Assembly (NCBI GenBank): GCA_017994935.1
Contig: JAGOJU010000023.1
Location: 1 to 51,767 of the forward strand
Reading direction: 5' to 3'
Length of the DNA: 51,767 nucleotides
Source: Opitutaceae bacterium
GTDB taxonomy: Bacteria; Verrucomicrobiota; Verrucomicrobiia; Opitutales; Opitutaceae
This document shows positions 26,564 to 35,530 of the stretch, piece after piece. How positions within the stretch are numbered: position 1 is the stretch's first letter; every line of letters starts with the position of its first letter. The notes beneath the pieces are model-generated. The model did not search any database. It saw nothing but the letters and a program-made list of their open reading frames with translations, and was not told the origin of the DNA. The translations under genes and the position numbers were made by a program.

Positions 26564-27544
26564 TCAGTTCATCGCCAGCTGATCGCGACAGTACTGGATG
26601 GCGCGGGCGATTTCCTGCATGCGGTTGGAACCTTCGGGCACCGTGTATTCGAACTCGATAGTTCCCTCGATCGGCCAGCGGTTATCACGGATCAGCCGGA
26701 GGACCTCCCCGATCGGAGTATCGCCCTGGCCGAAAGGTGTGTTGGGACCTTCGCGGTACTTGCGATCCTTCAGGTGGACGTGGGTGATGCGTTCGTGGTG
26801 CCGCTTGATGAAAGGCACGGGCGACATGTTGCTGCCTGCAACAAAGTGACCGAGGTCGACGTTGGCGGCATGGTATTTCGCGAGGGTGAACGCATGTTCC
26901 CAGATGCTTGCCGTCGTTGAGGTGTGCCCGTGATAGGCGACCCAGAACCTGTGTTGGTCGGCGAAGGAGCCCACGCGCCTGAGTTCGTCGTCCACGAAGG
27001 AAATCTCGCTCGAGATCGCACGCGCCCCGAGGGCCTTTGCCAGGGCAAAATGGTAGTCGAGCTCCTCATCCGAGAGCTTGAAAATGTTGTCGACCTTCAC
27101 GATGTCGATCTTCACGCCTGTCTTTTCGTACAGTTTCCGGAACTCGCGGGCGCGTGCGAGAGGGGCCGAACTGCGCCAGGATTTGAGTGTGGCCTTTCTC
27201 GCCTCGATCTCCGTGTGGGAAATCTTGATGCCTTTCGCGGGCTGGAAAATCAGTTCCGGTGCGGCGCCCATGTAGATCTCGACAGGTTGGGCCCTCAACT
27301 CGACCGCGCTCAGGTTGAGGGTCACGCAGTTTGCAAGGATGTCGGAGCCCGACATCGCCGGATTGCCGAAACTGTAGGGCACGTTGATGCCAAGTTGAAC
27401 GCCTCTCACCAGGGAATCCGGCTTGCCACCTGGCTTTCTGGCCGCCGCGACGGCGTCTGTCGGAGCGAACGAGGAGAGGAGGCCGGCGGCGGGAACGGCC
27501 GACAGCGCGAGTTTGGCAAAGTCGCGGCGAGTGTAGGTCTGCAT
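26564..27544 (-). CDS. Tat-exported sugar phosphate isomerase/epimerase-like protein
   Basis: The 326-residue protein begins MQTYTRRDFAKLALSAVP, a twin-arginine signal, ending near AVAAA. The mature part is a TIM barrel of the xylose isomerase-like (AP endonuclease 2) family, with ISHTEIEARKATLKSW, GARAISSEIS, YHGHTSTT, NVDLGHFVAG and ITHVHLKDRKY as likely metal-ligand strands. Members are isomerases or epimerases, and exported ones are common in Verrucomicrobia and Planctomycetes with unknown substrates. It was trimmed from a longer frame at 28024 because the Tat signal fixes the start. It is divergent from msrB. Confidence 0.9.
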   Translation of the reverse strand: MQTYTRRDFAKLALSAVPAAGLLSSFAPTDAVAAARKPGGKPDSLVRGVQLGINVPYSFGNPAMSGSDILANCVTLNLSAVELRAQPVEIYMGAAPELIFQPAKGIKISHTEIEARKATLKSWRSSAPLARAREFRKLYEKTGVKIDIVKVDNIFKLSDEELDYHFALAKALGARAISSEISFVDDELRRVGSFADQHRFWVAYHGHTSTTASIWEHAFTLAKYHAANVDLGHFVAGSNMSPVPFIKRHHERITHVHLKDRKYREGPNTPFGQGDTPIGEVLRLIRDNRWPIEGTIEFEYTVPEGSNRMQEIARAIQYCRDQLAMN

Positions 27545-27728
27545 GAGGGGAGGGATGGGAAGGAAAGAGGATCTTGGGTGTGAGCGGAGGCAGGGATCCG
27601 AGGGCAGGGTGCTCTGGGATATGAATGACGCAACTTGTGGTGCCCGGCGGGTGATGGCAAGGCTGCCGCTGGGGGAATGTGCAATTCTCGCACTGGCTTT
27701 TTGTGGGTGGATGGATATGCTGGTTGTC

Positions 27729-28343
27729 ATGAAACTCCGCCTTCCCACCCTTTCGGTCGGTGTGATCCTCATTGCTGGAGCCGGTGTGCTTTGTGCAGCC
27801 GGAACCAAGACCTCGAAACAGAAACCCATGGCAAAAGACGCATTGGAATGCAAAGTCGGCGAAGTCTCCGCATGCGGACTTCCGTCGAATGTTGTGATCG
27901 ACATGAGCAAGGCGAAGGTGCGGCGCACCGACGAGGAATGGCGCCGGATCCTGACTCCGGAACAATTCCATGTGGCGCGGAAACAGGGCACCGAGCCGCC
28001 CTTTCGTAACGCCTTTTTCGACAAGAAGACCGACGGGGTCTATTTTTCCGTGTGCAGCGACACGCCTCTGTTTGACAGCCGGGACAAGTTCGACAGTGGC
28101 ACAGGCTGGCCAAGCTTCACCAAGCCCATCGAGCGATCGTTTGTCGGCGAAACCACCGATGTGAGCCTTGGCATGGAGCGCGTCGAGGTGCACTGCACCG
28201 TTGATGGCGCCCATCTCGGACATGTTTTCAACGACGGTCCGCGCCCGACCCGCCTGCGCTACTGCATCAACAGCGCCTCGCTCAAGTTCATGCCACGCGC
28301 GGAGTACGACGCGTGGGTTGCGCGGAACAATCCGAACCCATAA
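27729..28343 (+). CDS. msrB: Exported peptide-methionine (R)-S-oxide reductase
   Basis: MsrB reduces methionine-R-sulfoxide in oxidised proteins. The 204-residue protein has a signal peptide (about 1-24), the MsrB core GTEPPFRNAF, the SGTGWPSF block (123-130), AHLGHVFNDG and the catalytic Cys in RYCINSASLKF (C179). The zinc CxxC pairs are absent: the first is replaced by FSVCSD and the second by HCTVD, so it is a zinc-free form. The usual second Cys in SGCGWPSF is Thr here; C156 or C109 may recycle the enzyme instead. Export fits repair of envelope proteins. The start at 27729 gives the signal peptide. Confidence 0.93.
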   Translation: MKLRLPTLSVGVILIAGAGVLCAAGTKTSKQKPMAKDALECKVGEVSACGLPSNVVIDMSKAKVRRTDEEWRRILTPEQFHVARKQGTEPPFRNAFFDKKTDGVYFSVCSDTPLFDSRDKFDSGTGWPSFTKPIERSFVGETTDVSLGMERVEVHCTVDGAHLGHVFNDGPRPTRLRYCINSASLKFMPRAEYDAWVARNNPNP

Positions 28344-28658
28344 GACATTAGAGCGGAGCTGGCTACGGCCTGCTGCAGGTTGTCAGGTCAGAGCACGAGG
28401 GTGACTGGCGAGATACGAGATTCAATTTGATCGTTCGCTGTCGCGCACTCTGAAGGCTTCACTGACAGGGCAGGATTCCTTTGGGCTTCCCGCCCACCAA
28501 CCGGGGGACTGCGTCCGAATTGGGGTTGTGGACATTGCCGCGAAATTGGCGTCGGGCCTTCCGCGACCGTGTCGCACGTCAAGAGCGTATCGCGCTATCG
28601 AGGCTACCGCAGCCATTGAGGAACGCGTGCGGTATCGCGCCTGCGGAGGCAGCGGATT
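28344..28658. other. Intergenic region between msrB and the Gfo/Idh gene
   Basis: About 315 bases between convergent genes. No family-like reading frame, terminator with T-tract or repeat was found. Confidence 0.4.
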
Positions 28659-29780
28659 TCAGACCTTGATCCTGATGCGTTTTCCCCCGGCGGCCGCGGA
28701 AGCGTAGATAGCCTCGACAATGACCATGTCGCGACGCCCCATCTCGCCCGGAACAAGGCTGGGCGTGTCATCGAGGACATTTCTTGCGAAGGCGTCCATT
28801 TGCAGCGCCTGTTGGTTGACCTCCGGATTCCGAAAGCTGAGCGGACCCTGGCTGGTGCTGGCAGCGAGGTCGCGATAGCTGAATGTTCTCGTGAATTCGA
28901 TCCAGCCTTTGGGGCTTTCGGCGCGGAAGGTATTCCCGGCTTCCACGTAGCTGCAGCGCCCCTCACAGACGACCCCGTGTGGAAATTCCATTTTCCACGC
29001 GATGGTTTCCTCCACGTCCTGAAATACCTCGGGTGACTTCTTGGGAAGGATTTCCTGTGCGGTCACGGCCAGCGGAGCAATGCCGCCAGCGGCCATGCAT
29101 CCTGCCTGGATGATGTACACACCCAGGTCCATAAGAGGACCACCACCTGAGAGTTTCCGGATGGCCCGCCATGGACGTCCGCGCATCTTGAAGGAGAACG
29201 TTCCGTGCATCTTCTTGAACGGGCCGAAGTTTTCCGGTCGGGCGAGGCGCATCATCTCGCGATGGTACGGATCGTAGTGCAGGCGGTAGCCGATCGCGAG
29301 CCGTTTGCCTGCCTCGCGGCATGCCGCGATCATCGCGTCGCATTCCGCAACGCTGACTCCCATCGGTTTCTCGCAGATCACATGTTTGCCAGCCCTGGCC
29401 GCGGCGATCACGTGTTCCGCATGTAGGCTGTTGGGAGTGACAACATAGACCGCATCGATGCCGGGGTTGTCCGCAAGACGGGCCATTGTGCCGTAGTCGT
29501 AGACGCTGGTTTGGGGAAATCCGAAATCGTGGGCCCATTTGAGACCCTTTTCGTGCGAGCCCGTGACTACGCCAGCAAGCCGGCAGAATTGGGTCTGCCT
29601 CAAAGCCGGTCCGAGTTGCCCCGTGGCGTAGTTACCCAGCCCGGCGAGGGCGATGCCAAGCTTCCGCTGCGGTTCCTCGGCCAGCAGGGATCGCGATGCC
29701 ATTGCGAGGGCGCCCGCCGCTCCCAGCTGGCCAAGGAAATTTCGACGGGATTGCTGTGCGTTAAGCGAAAGGGAGTTCAT
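28659..29780 (-). CDS. Tat-exported Gfo/Idh/MocA family oxidoreductase
   Basis: The 373-residue protein begins with a twin-arginine signal (SRRNFLGQLG, about 11-30). The Rossmann domain follows (ALAGLGNYATGQL, then VYVVTPNSLHAEHVIAAA and the EKPMG motif), and the C-terminal alpha/beta domain includes GYRLHYDPYHREM and GGGPLMDLGVYIIQAG. Exported family members include NAD-dependent glycosidases of the GH109 type and glucose-fructose oxidoreductase; NAD(P) would be carried out with the folded protein. The start at 29780 is set by the Tat signal. It is divergent from zwf, with 166 bases between. Confidence 0.92.
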   Translation of the reverse strand: MNSLSLNAQQSRRNFLGQLGAAGALAMASRSLLAEEPQRKLGIALAGLGNYATGQLGPALRQTQFCRLAGVVTGSHEKGLKWAHDFGFPQTSVYDYGTMARLADNPGIDAVYVVTPNSLHAEHVIAAARAGKHVICEKPMGVSVAECDAMIAACREAGKRLAIGYRLHYDPYHREMMRLARPENFGPFKKMHGTFSFKMRGRPWRAIRKLSGGGPLMDLGVYIIQAGCMAAGGIAPLAVTAQEILPKKSPEVFQDVEETIAWKMEFPHGVVCEGRCSYVEAGNTFRAESPKGWIEFTRTFSYRDLAASTSQGPLSFRNPEVNQQALQMDAFARNVLDDTPSLVPGEMGRRDMVIVEAIYASAAAGGKRIRIKV

Positions 29781-29946
29781 GGGGTGGGACAGGCTGCCCC
29801 CGCGGAGGGAAAAGATCAAGTACGACACCGTGCACAGACTCTCCTTTCCGGCGGCGCCTTTGCCGGAAAGGCGCAGAGGTGTCGTCCCGTGTCGTGGGAA
29901 AGGGGTTGCTCCGGGAAATCGGTGTCGGCCATACTCGGGCCTTTCC

Positions 29947-31488
29947 ATGGCCGAGACTTCCACGAGACATCCTTTTCTTCAGGGACTGAGCAAGCATCGC
30001 GGCGCTCCTCCCACGGTGGTTGTGATTTTTGGCGCCTCCGGCGACCTCACGGCGCGCAAGCTGATTCCGGCCGTTTACAACCTCGCTGTCGACAATCTCC
30101 TGCCCGCCGACTTCCACCTGATCGGATATGGTCGCAAGGAGATTCCCGACGACGAGTTTCGCGCCCACGCGGCCGATGCGATCAGGGAGTTCTCCCGGCG
30201 TGAACTCAACAACGAGATCTGGGGCCGGGTTGCCGCGCATTCCACGTATGTCGCGGGTGGATACGACGACAAGCCCGCGTTCGACCGACTGGCAGCGGCC
30301 ATCGGCGCCATCGAGAAACGGATTGGCAGAGAGGTGCAGCCGCTGTTCTACATTTCGACACCGCCGTCGGTGTTTGCCCCGATTCTCCTCAACCTTGGCG
30401 CGAGCGGGCTCGCGGCCCGGCACCGCGGCACGCCCCATCATGCCAAGGTGATCATCGAAAAACCCTTCGGCAAGGATCTCGCCTCGGCGGTCGCCCTCAA
30501 TGGTACGATACGCTCCGTGTTCGAGGAGCATCAGGTCTACCGCATCGATCACTATCTCGGCAAGGAGACCGTGCAGGATCTCCTCGTGCAGCGTTTCTCC
30601 AACTCGATTTTTGAGCCGCTCTGGAACCGTACCTACATTGACAGCGTGCAGATCACGGTGGCGGAGGAGGTCGGTGTGGGCACCCGCGGAGGTTATTACG
30701 AGCAGAGCGGTGCCTTGCGCGACATGATCCAGAACCACACAATGCAGCTCCTGGCACTGACGGCGATGGAGCCTCCGGTGTCGCTCGATGCCGAGTCGGT
30801 GCGGGATGAAAAGGTCAAGGTGCTCCGTGCAATTCAACCCCTTCGGCTTGGGCCGGGCGGCGATGTTGCCCGCGCGCAGTATGCTGCGGGCATGATTTCC
30901 GGGAAACCCGTGAAAGGGTATCTCGAGGAGGAAGGCATTGCGCCGCTTTCCCGCACGGAAACCTACGCTGCGATCCGGCTGTCGATTCACAACTGGCGCT
31001 GGCAGGGCGTTCCCTTCTACCTCCGTTCCGGCAAACGCATGGCACGGCGGGTGAGCGAAATCGCCATCCAGTTCAAACGCCCGCCGGGCGCACTTTTCGC
31101 CGAGAGCGAGCGCTTCAATCTCGCGCCGAACACTCTGGCGTTCCAGATCCAGCCCGACGAGGGACTGAGCCTCATCCTCAACGGCAAGGTGCCGGGCCTT
31201 GAGACGAGGACGCAGCCGGTGAAGATGAATTTCAAGTACAGCACCACTTTTGGGTCGAACACGCCCGAGGCGTATGAACGTCTCGTGCTCGATGCGATGA
31301 TTGGGGATGGCACGCTCTTCATTCGCGGGGACGAGGCGGAGACCTCATGGCGGCTTTATACGCCTGTGTTGGAATCGTGGGCTGCCGCCGGACGCGAGGG
31401 AATGGAAAGTTATCCCTCCGGATCCTGGGGGCCGGCGAACGCAGAGGAACTGCTGTCGCGCAGCAACCATGTCTGGCGCCAGCCCTGA
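29947..31488 (+). CDS. zwf: Glucose-6-phosphate 1-dehydrogenase
   Basis: This enzyme of the oxidative pentose phosphate pathway makes 6-phosphogluconolactone and NADPH. The 513-residue protein has the coenzyme motif IFGASGDLTARKL (about 27-39), the active-site RIDHYLGKE segment, MIQNHTMQLLAL, and a C-terminal domain of normal length. The start at 29947 is chosen because longer forms begin with non-homologous sequence. It is the first gene of a zwf-opcA-pgl operon: opcA begins four bases after its stop. Confidence 0.97.
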   Translation: MAETSTRHPFLQGLSKHRGAPPTVVVIFGASGDLTARKLIPAVYNLAVDNLLPADFHLIGYGRKEIPDDEFRAHAADAIREFSRRELNNEIWGRVAAHSTYVAGGYDDKPAFDRLAAAIGAIEKRIGREVQPLFYISTPPSVFAPILLNLGASGLAARHRGTPHHAKVIIEKPFGKDLASAVALNGTIRSVFEEHQVYRIDHYLGKETVQDLLVQRFSNSIFEPLWNRTYIDSVQITVAEEVGVGTRGGYYEQSGALRDMIQNHTMQLLALTAMEPPVSLDAESVRDEKVKVLRAIQPLRLGPGGDVARAQYAAGMISGKPVKGYLEEEGIAPLSRTETYAAIRLSIHNWRWQGVPFYLRSGKRMARRVSEIAIQFKRPPGALFAESERFNLAPNTLAFQIQPDEGLSLILNGKVPGLETRTQPVKMNFKYSTTFGSNTPEAYERLVLDAMIGDGTLFIRGDEAETSWRLYTPVLESWAAAGREGMESYPSGSWGPANAEELLSRSNHVWRQP

Positions 31489-31492
31489 TCGC

Positions 31493-32482
31493 ATGTCCGA
31501 CGTCTTCAACACCCTTCCGGGAATCGAGGCCTCGGTCAGTTCCGTCTCAAAGAGCCTGCGCGACATGTGGGCGGACGTCGCGGCTTCGGGAAAAACCGCC
31601 CTGCCGCCTGACGAAGTCAAGGCGACCCAGCTCAATCTGGTCCTGCACCTCGGGCTGCCGACGATACCGGATGACGCGATCGGACAGTTCCAGGTCGCCC
31701 TCAAGTTCGCCCAGCGATACCCGTGCCGTGTGGTGGTCCTTTGCCCGCTTCCGGAGGATTCACAGCAGAGGGAAATTCGCGCCAAGGTATACGGGGAGTG
31801 CTTCTTTGGGAAGTCCAAGGGTGATACCCGGTGTGTCGAAGCGGTCATGCTCAGCTATCCGGTCTCGGCCCGCGCCTACCTTGAGAATCAGGTTTCCGTC
31901 TGCCTTTCGACCGATCTGCCCCTGTACTACTGGGTGCACCGGTTTTCGGACGCGGGAAAACTTTCAGCCTATCAGTACCTCCTCCGGCGGTCGAAACGCG
32001 TGATCTTCGACACGGCCATCGTTCCCCTCGATGCGCTGGCCTATTCGTGGCCGCGACCCGAGGCGGTTCGCGATCTGGCGTATTCCCGGCTGCTCCATGT
32101 GCGGCAGGTGGTCGGTCAATTCCTTTCCGGAACCTCTCCGGCCGTGCTGGCGAGGGGACTCCGATCGATCACGCTTTCACACACGCCCGCATATCGGGCC
32201 GAGGCGTTCAGCCTGGGCCGCTGGCTCGCCGACCGCCTGGCCGACTGCGGTGCGAATGCAGGGGAGACCTCGCCCAAGCTGAGGATCACACCATCTGCGG
32301 GCGCGGATTCGCTTTCGGTTTCGTTCGCGTATGTTGATGCCCGCAGATTTGCATGGCGCGGAAACTTTTCGACCCATCAGGGGAGCTTTGAGGCGAATTT
32401 TGGCGGTGAAACCGTGCATTTGCCGTCGACTGTGAGCCTGCTTGCGCCCGAGATGGCACTGAGCGAGGCCATGTTTTTCTAG
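31493..32482 (+). CDS. opcA: OpcA-like glucose-6-phosphate dehydrogenase assembly protein
   Basis: The 329-residue protein matches the OpcA/G6PDH assembly family: PDEVKATQLNLVLHLG, CRVVVLCPLP, the STDLPLYYWVHRFSD strand, SKRVIFDTA, and a C-terminal domain with SFEANFGGETVHLPS. In cyanobacteria OpcA is needed for assembly or redox control of G6PDH. The gene begins four bases after the zwf stop and precedes pgl by 33 bases, so the three form one operon. OpcA is best known from cyanobacteria and actinobacteria; its presence here is less usual. Confidence 0.9.
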   Translation: MSDVFNTLPGIEASVSSVSKSLRDMWADVAASGKTALPPDEVKATQLNLVLHLGLPTIPDDAIGQFQVALKFAQRYPCRVVVLCPLPEDSQQREIRAKVYGECFFGKSKGDTRCVEAVMLSYPVSARAYLENQVSVCLSTDLPLYYWVHRFSDAGKLSAYQYLLRRSKRVIFDTAIVPLDALAYSWPRPEAVRDLAYSRLLHVRQVVGQFLSGTSPAVLARGLRSITLSHTPAYRAEAFSLGRWLADRLADCGANAGETSPKLRITPSAGADSLSVSFAYVDARRFAWRGNFSTHQGSFEANFGGETVHLPSTVSLLAPEMALSEAMFF

Positions 32483-32515
32483 GCGGTGACACCCCGCCGT
32501 GATGGAGAAGTTCTC

Positions 32516-33247
32516 ATGCGTGAATTTGTGAATCCCTATGGCCGCGTCGTCGTCGATTCTGCGGAAGCCTTGTTCGCCCGAGCCGTCCGGCTCATTTCGA
32601 CAGAGCATTCGAGGAAGCGGACCGGATCCTTTACAGTGGCACTCAGCGGAGGCAGCACCCCGAAGGAATGGTTCAGGTGGGTGGCAGCCCGTCACGCCTT
32701 TGCACCGGAGGTGCTCGATACAGCCCATTTCACCGTCAGTGACGAGCGGATCGTGCCGCTGGACAGCGACGACAGCAATTTTGGCAATGTGCGCCGGCTT
32801 CTGCTTGAGCCGTTGAAGATCCCGGCCTCGCGAAGCCATCCCTGGCCCGTGGGTCTGTCACCACTGGAAGCGGCAGCGGCCTATGCGCACACCTTGTCAG
32901 CGCTGACCGGTCCAAAGGAATCCTACGGTGTCTGTATGCTAGGCATGGGAGAGGATGCCCACACGGCCTCCTTTTTTCCCGGAGGCGCCCTTTTTGTGGA
33001 TGACGGGGGAGTTTCCTTTGCAGCGGTGGACACCCGTCAGCGGGGGTGGAGACTGACCATTACGCCGACAGGGCTGCGGACTTGTGGATTGATCATTGTG
33101 ATGGCGCTTGGCGTGGACAAGGCACAGGCCCTTCGCCGTGTCATGGTTGGCGAGGAGGAGTGGAGCGAAGTGCCCGCGAAAGTGCTTTCGACGGCGTCCG
33201 ACAGGGTGGTCTGGCTGGTTGACGAACCGGCTGCCTCCAAACTCTGA
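32516..33247 (+). CDS. pgl: 6-phosphogluconolactonase
   Basis: This enzyme hydrolyses the lactone made by Zwf to 6-phosphogluconate. The 243-residue protein has VALSGGSTPKEWF (phosphate loop), HFTVSDERIVPLDSDDSNFG, and the MLGMGEDAHTASFFPG active-site segment, and belongs to the NagB-related sugar isomerase fold. GGAGAAG lies eight bases before the ATG at 32516 and decides that start over 32486. It ends the zwf-opcA-pgl operon; gnd is not present in the window. Confidence 0.95.
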   Translation: MREFVNPYGRVVVDSAEALFARAVRLISTEHSRKRTGSFTVALSGGSTPKEWFRWVAARHAFAPEVLDTAHFTVSDERIVPLDSDDSNFGNVRRLLLEPLKIPASRSHPWPVGLSPLEAAAAYAHTLSALTGPKESYGVCMLGMGEDAHTASFFPGGALFVDDGGVSFAAVDTRQRGWRLTITPTGLRTCGLIIVMALGVDKAQALRRVMVGEEEWSEVPAKVLSTASDRVVWLVDEPAASKL

Positions 33248-33403
33248 GGTCGGGAGTACGTTTGACGCGGGGCTGATATTCCAGGCTGGAAGCGATGGGG
33301 AAGTTGGTTTTCATGGATCCCTGGCGCAAGGCATGCACGGGCATCAATCCCAGGGCGACCTGAGCGTCCAGCCTCCTGAAACCATTGCTCCGCCCAGTGC
33401 CCC

Positions 33404-35530
33404 ATGTCGCGCGTTCCCTTTACTCAAAAGCGTGCCCTTGAGATTCTAGGTGTCGAGTTGGGGGCATCCCGCGAGGAGCGGACCCGCATGTTTGATGAAA
33501 AACGCACGTTGCTGGAGGATAAGGTGCGTGCGGCCCTCACGCCGGGATTAAAGGCGAGTTATCAGGATGCACTGAAGGACCTCACGCTTGCGTACGAGGC
33601 CCTGGAACTTGACGCAACCGAGTGGGATCTTGAATCGCTTGAGGCGGCAAAAGAGGGAGCCGCGGAAAGCGGCGATTCGAACCCGGCCCGGAAGAGCGTG
33701 CCCGGATTGTCCGGTCTGTCGCCCTGGGCGGCGGATCGGAAAGTGCTGACGAGGCGTTTTCTGATTCCTGCGGCTGCGGTGGCGGCCTTGATGCTCGTCG
33801 TTGCCTTTGGCTGGACATGGAAGAAGGGCTCCGATGCGGAACGAATTGCGCGTGAGGCGACGGCGAAAGTGGAACGCGACAACGCCGAGACCCAGGTGTT
33901 TCGGGAGCGCGAGGCTCAGGCCCGGGTGCTCGAGGAGAAACGGCATGCGGAGCAAAAGCTCGCATTGGAGAAGAAGGCGCGTGAACAGCTTGCAGCCGAG
34001 AAGGCGAGACTGCAGGAGGTGCTGCCGTACCTTGATGAGGTTGCGGAGAGCGTGAAGAAACAAAGGGCTGCTGCACATTCGCTCGGTTCGGACAAGGGCT
34101 GGCTCCAGGAGTGGACGCGTCGCAGGCTGGCGCTGCTCGAGGCTTATGAAACTTGGCTGAAAGCCTTTGCCGCGCAGCACCCGGCGCGGGCGCATCTCCA
34201 GGCTGCGGAACGGCTTTTCCAGTCGGGAAATCCCGACGGCGCATTGTCGGAGATCCAGGTGGCGGCGACGCAGGCGGAAAAACTGAAGAGTGAGCCTGAG
34301 AACCGACGTTTCGTCATGGTGGGCAAACCCCTGATCGACTGGCTGACCAAACAGGGGGGGGATTGGCCGGAGGCAGCGTTGTCGACACTTCGAACCGAGG
34401 AGCCCGTTGCCGTGGAGCGGATGATTGTGACGTTGAAAGGGGAACTTGCCTACCTCGATGAACCCGGGGCGAAAGCGGTGAATTCGGATTGGCGGGAAAA
34501 AGTCCTTCCCTTTCGTGCCCTGGCGGGGCAGTCGGATCCGAATTTCCTGCGATGGCAGCAGCGGTTCATCGGCGTGATCCGCGTGGAAACTGATCCTCCG
34601 GGGGCGACCCTTGTCGACGAAAACGGCATCAATATGGGCATCACGCCCGTGAAATTTGAACTCATGCGTGGCGGGAGCCTGAGCCTGACGGCGCTCCGGA
34701 AGGGACATTCTCCGACGAGCATCGTAGCCTCGGTTGGACTCGGAGATGACCAGGTGTTGAAAGTTGCCCTGCCGGAAATCCCGGTGCCCCGCCCCGCAAA
34801 GGCCTATACGATCCCTGGTCTCGGACTTGAATTGGTCTGGATTTCTCCGGGCACGTTTCTGATGGGGAGCCCGAAGACGGAGGTGTACCGCGCGGCGGAT
34901 GAAAACCAGGTCAAGGTGACGATCGCCGACGGATTCTGGTTTGGCCGATGTGAAGTCACCCAGGGCGAATGGGTGGCTCTGATGTCCAGCAACCCGAGTC
35001 AATTCAAGGCGGTGGGGCTCAATGGTCCCGTCGAGAGCATCTCCTGGCGGGATGCGATGGAATTTTGCCGGCGACTGACGGAGCGTGAGAGGACGGCCGA
35101 GCGCCTGCCTGCCGGGTATATCTACACGCTGCCGACGGAGGCCCAGTGGGAATACGCGTGCAGGGCCGGGACGACGTCCGCGTATGCCGGTGACCTCAAT
35201 GCCATGGGCTGGTACGTCCACGACCACGAGGAAACGAGCCACGTGGTGGGAAAGAAGGATCCCAATGCGTGGGGCCTCTACGACATGCATGGCAATGTCT
35301 GGGAGTGGTGCCTTGACTGGTATGCCGATACGCTGCGGGTGGATGCCCAGGGCGCGATGATTTCCCCGGCGGAAGGTGCCTATCGGGTGAGTCGGGGTGG
35401 AAGCTGGAATTGCCCGGAAGGGAATTGCCGCTCCGCTTTGCGTCGCTGGCTGTCCCCTGCGGACCGCGGGAACCGCCTCGGTTTCCGGCTCGTGCTCACG
35501 CGCATCCTTTTAGAGAAAGGCGGGCGATGA
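33404..35530 (+). CDS. Membrane-anchored formylglycine-generating-enzyme-like protein with PEGA domain
   Basis: The 708-residue protein has an N-terminal helical J-like domain without HPD motif (1-70), one membrane helix (119-139), a charged coiled coil (about 145-215), a PEGA-like segment (about 388-455, IRVETDPPGATLV) and an FGE-sulfatase domain (about 465-705, with GTFLMGSP, LPTEAQWEYACRAG, YDMHGNVWEWCLDWY, RGGSWNC). The domain keeps both cysteines, C670 and C675, at the CxxxxC spacing of true formylglycine-generating enzymes, in CPEGNC. Most bacterial paralogs have lost the first. It might activate the Cys-type sulfatase at 43.3 kb. It overlaps the next gene by three bases of ATGA. Confidence 0.88.
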   Translation: MSRVPFTQKRALEILGVELGASREERTRMFDEKRTLLEDKVRAALTPGLKASYQDALKDLTLAYEALELDATEWDLESLEAAKEGAAESGDSNPARKSVPGLSGLSPWAADRKVLTRRFLIPAAAVAALMLVVAFGWTWKKGSDAERIAREATAKVERDNAETQVFREREAQARVLEEKRHAEQKLALEKKAREQLAAEKARLQEVLPYLDEVAESVKKQRAAAHSLGSDKGWLQEWTRRRLALLEAYETWLKAFAAQHPARAHLQAAERLFQSGNPDGALSEIQVAATQAEKLKSEPENRRFVMVGKPLIDWLTKQGGDWPEAALSTLRTEEPVAVERMIVTLKGELAYLDEPGAKAVNSDWREKVLPFRALAGQSDPNFLRWQQRFIGVIRVETDPPGATLVDENGINMGITPVKFELMRGGSLSLTALRKGHSPTSIVASVGLGDDQVLKVALPEIPVPRPAKAYTIPGLGLELVWISPGTFLMGSPKTEVYRAADENQVKVTIADGFWFGRCEVTQGEWVALMSSNPSQFKAVGLNGPVESISWRDAMEFCRRLTERERTAERLPAGYIYTLPTEAQWEYACRAGTTSAYAGDLNAMGWYVHDHEETSHVVGKKDPNAWGLYDMHGNVWEWCLDWYADTLRVDAQGAMISPAEGAYRVSRGGSWNCPEGNCRSALRRWLSPADRGNRLGFRLVLTRILLEKGGR

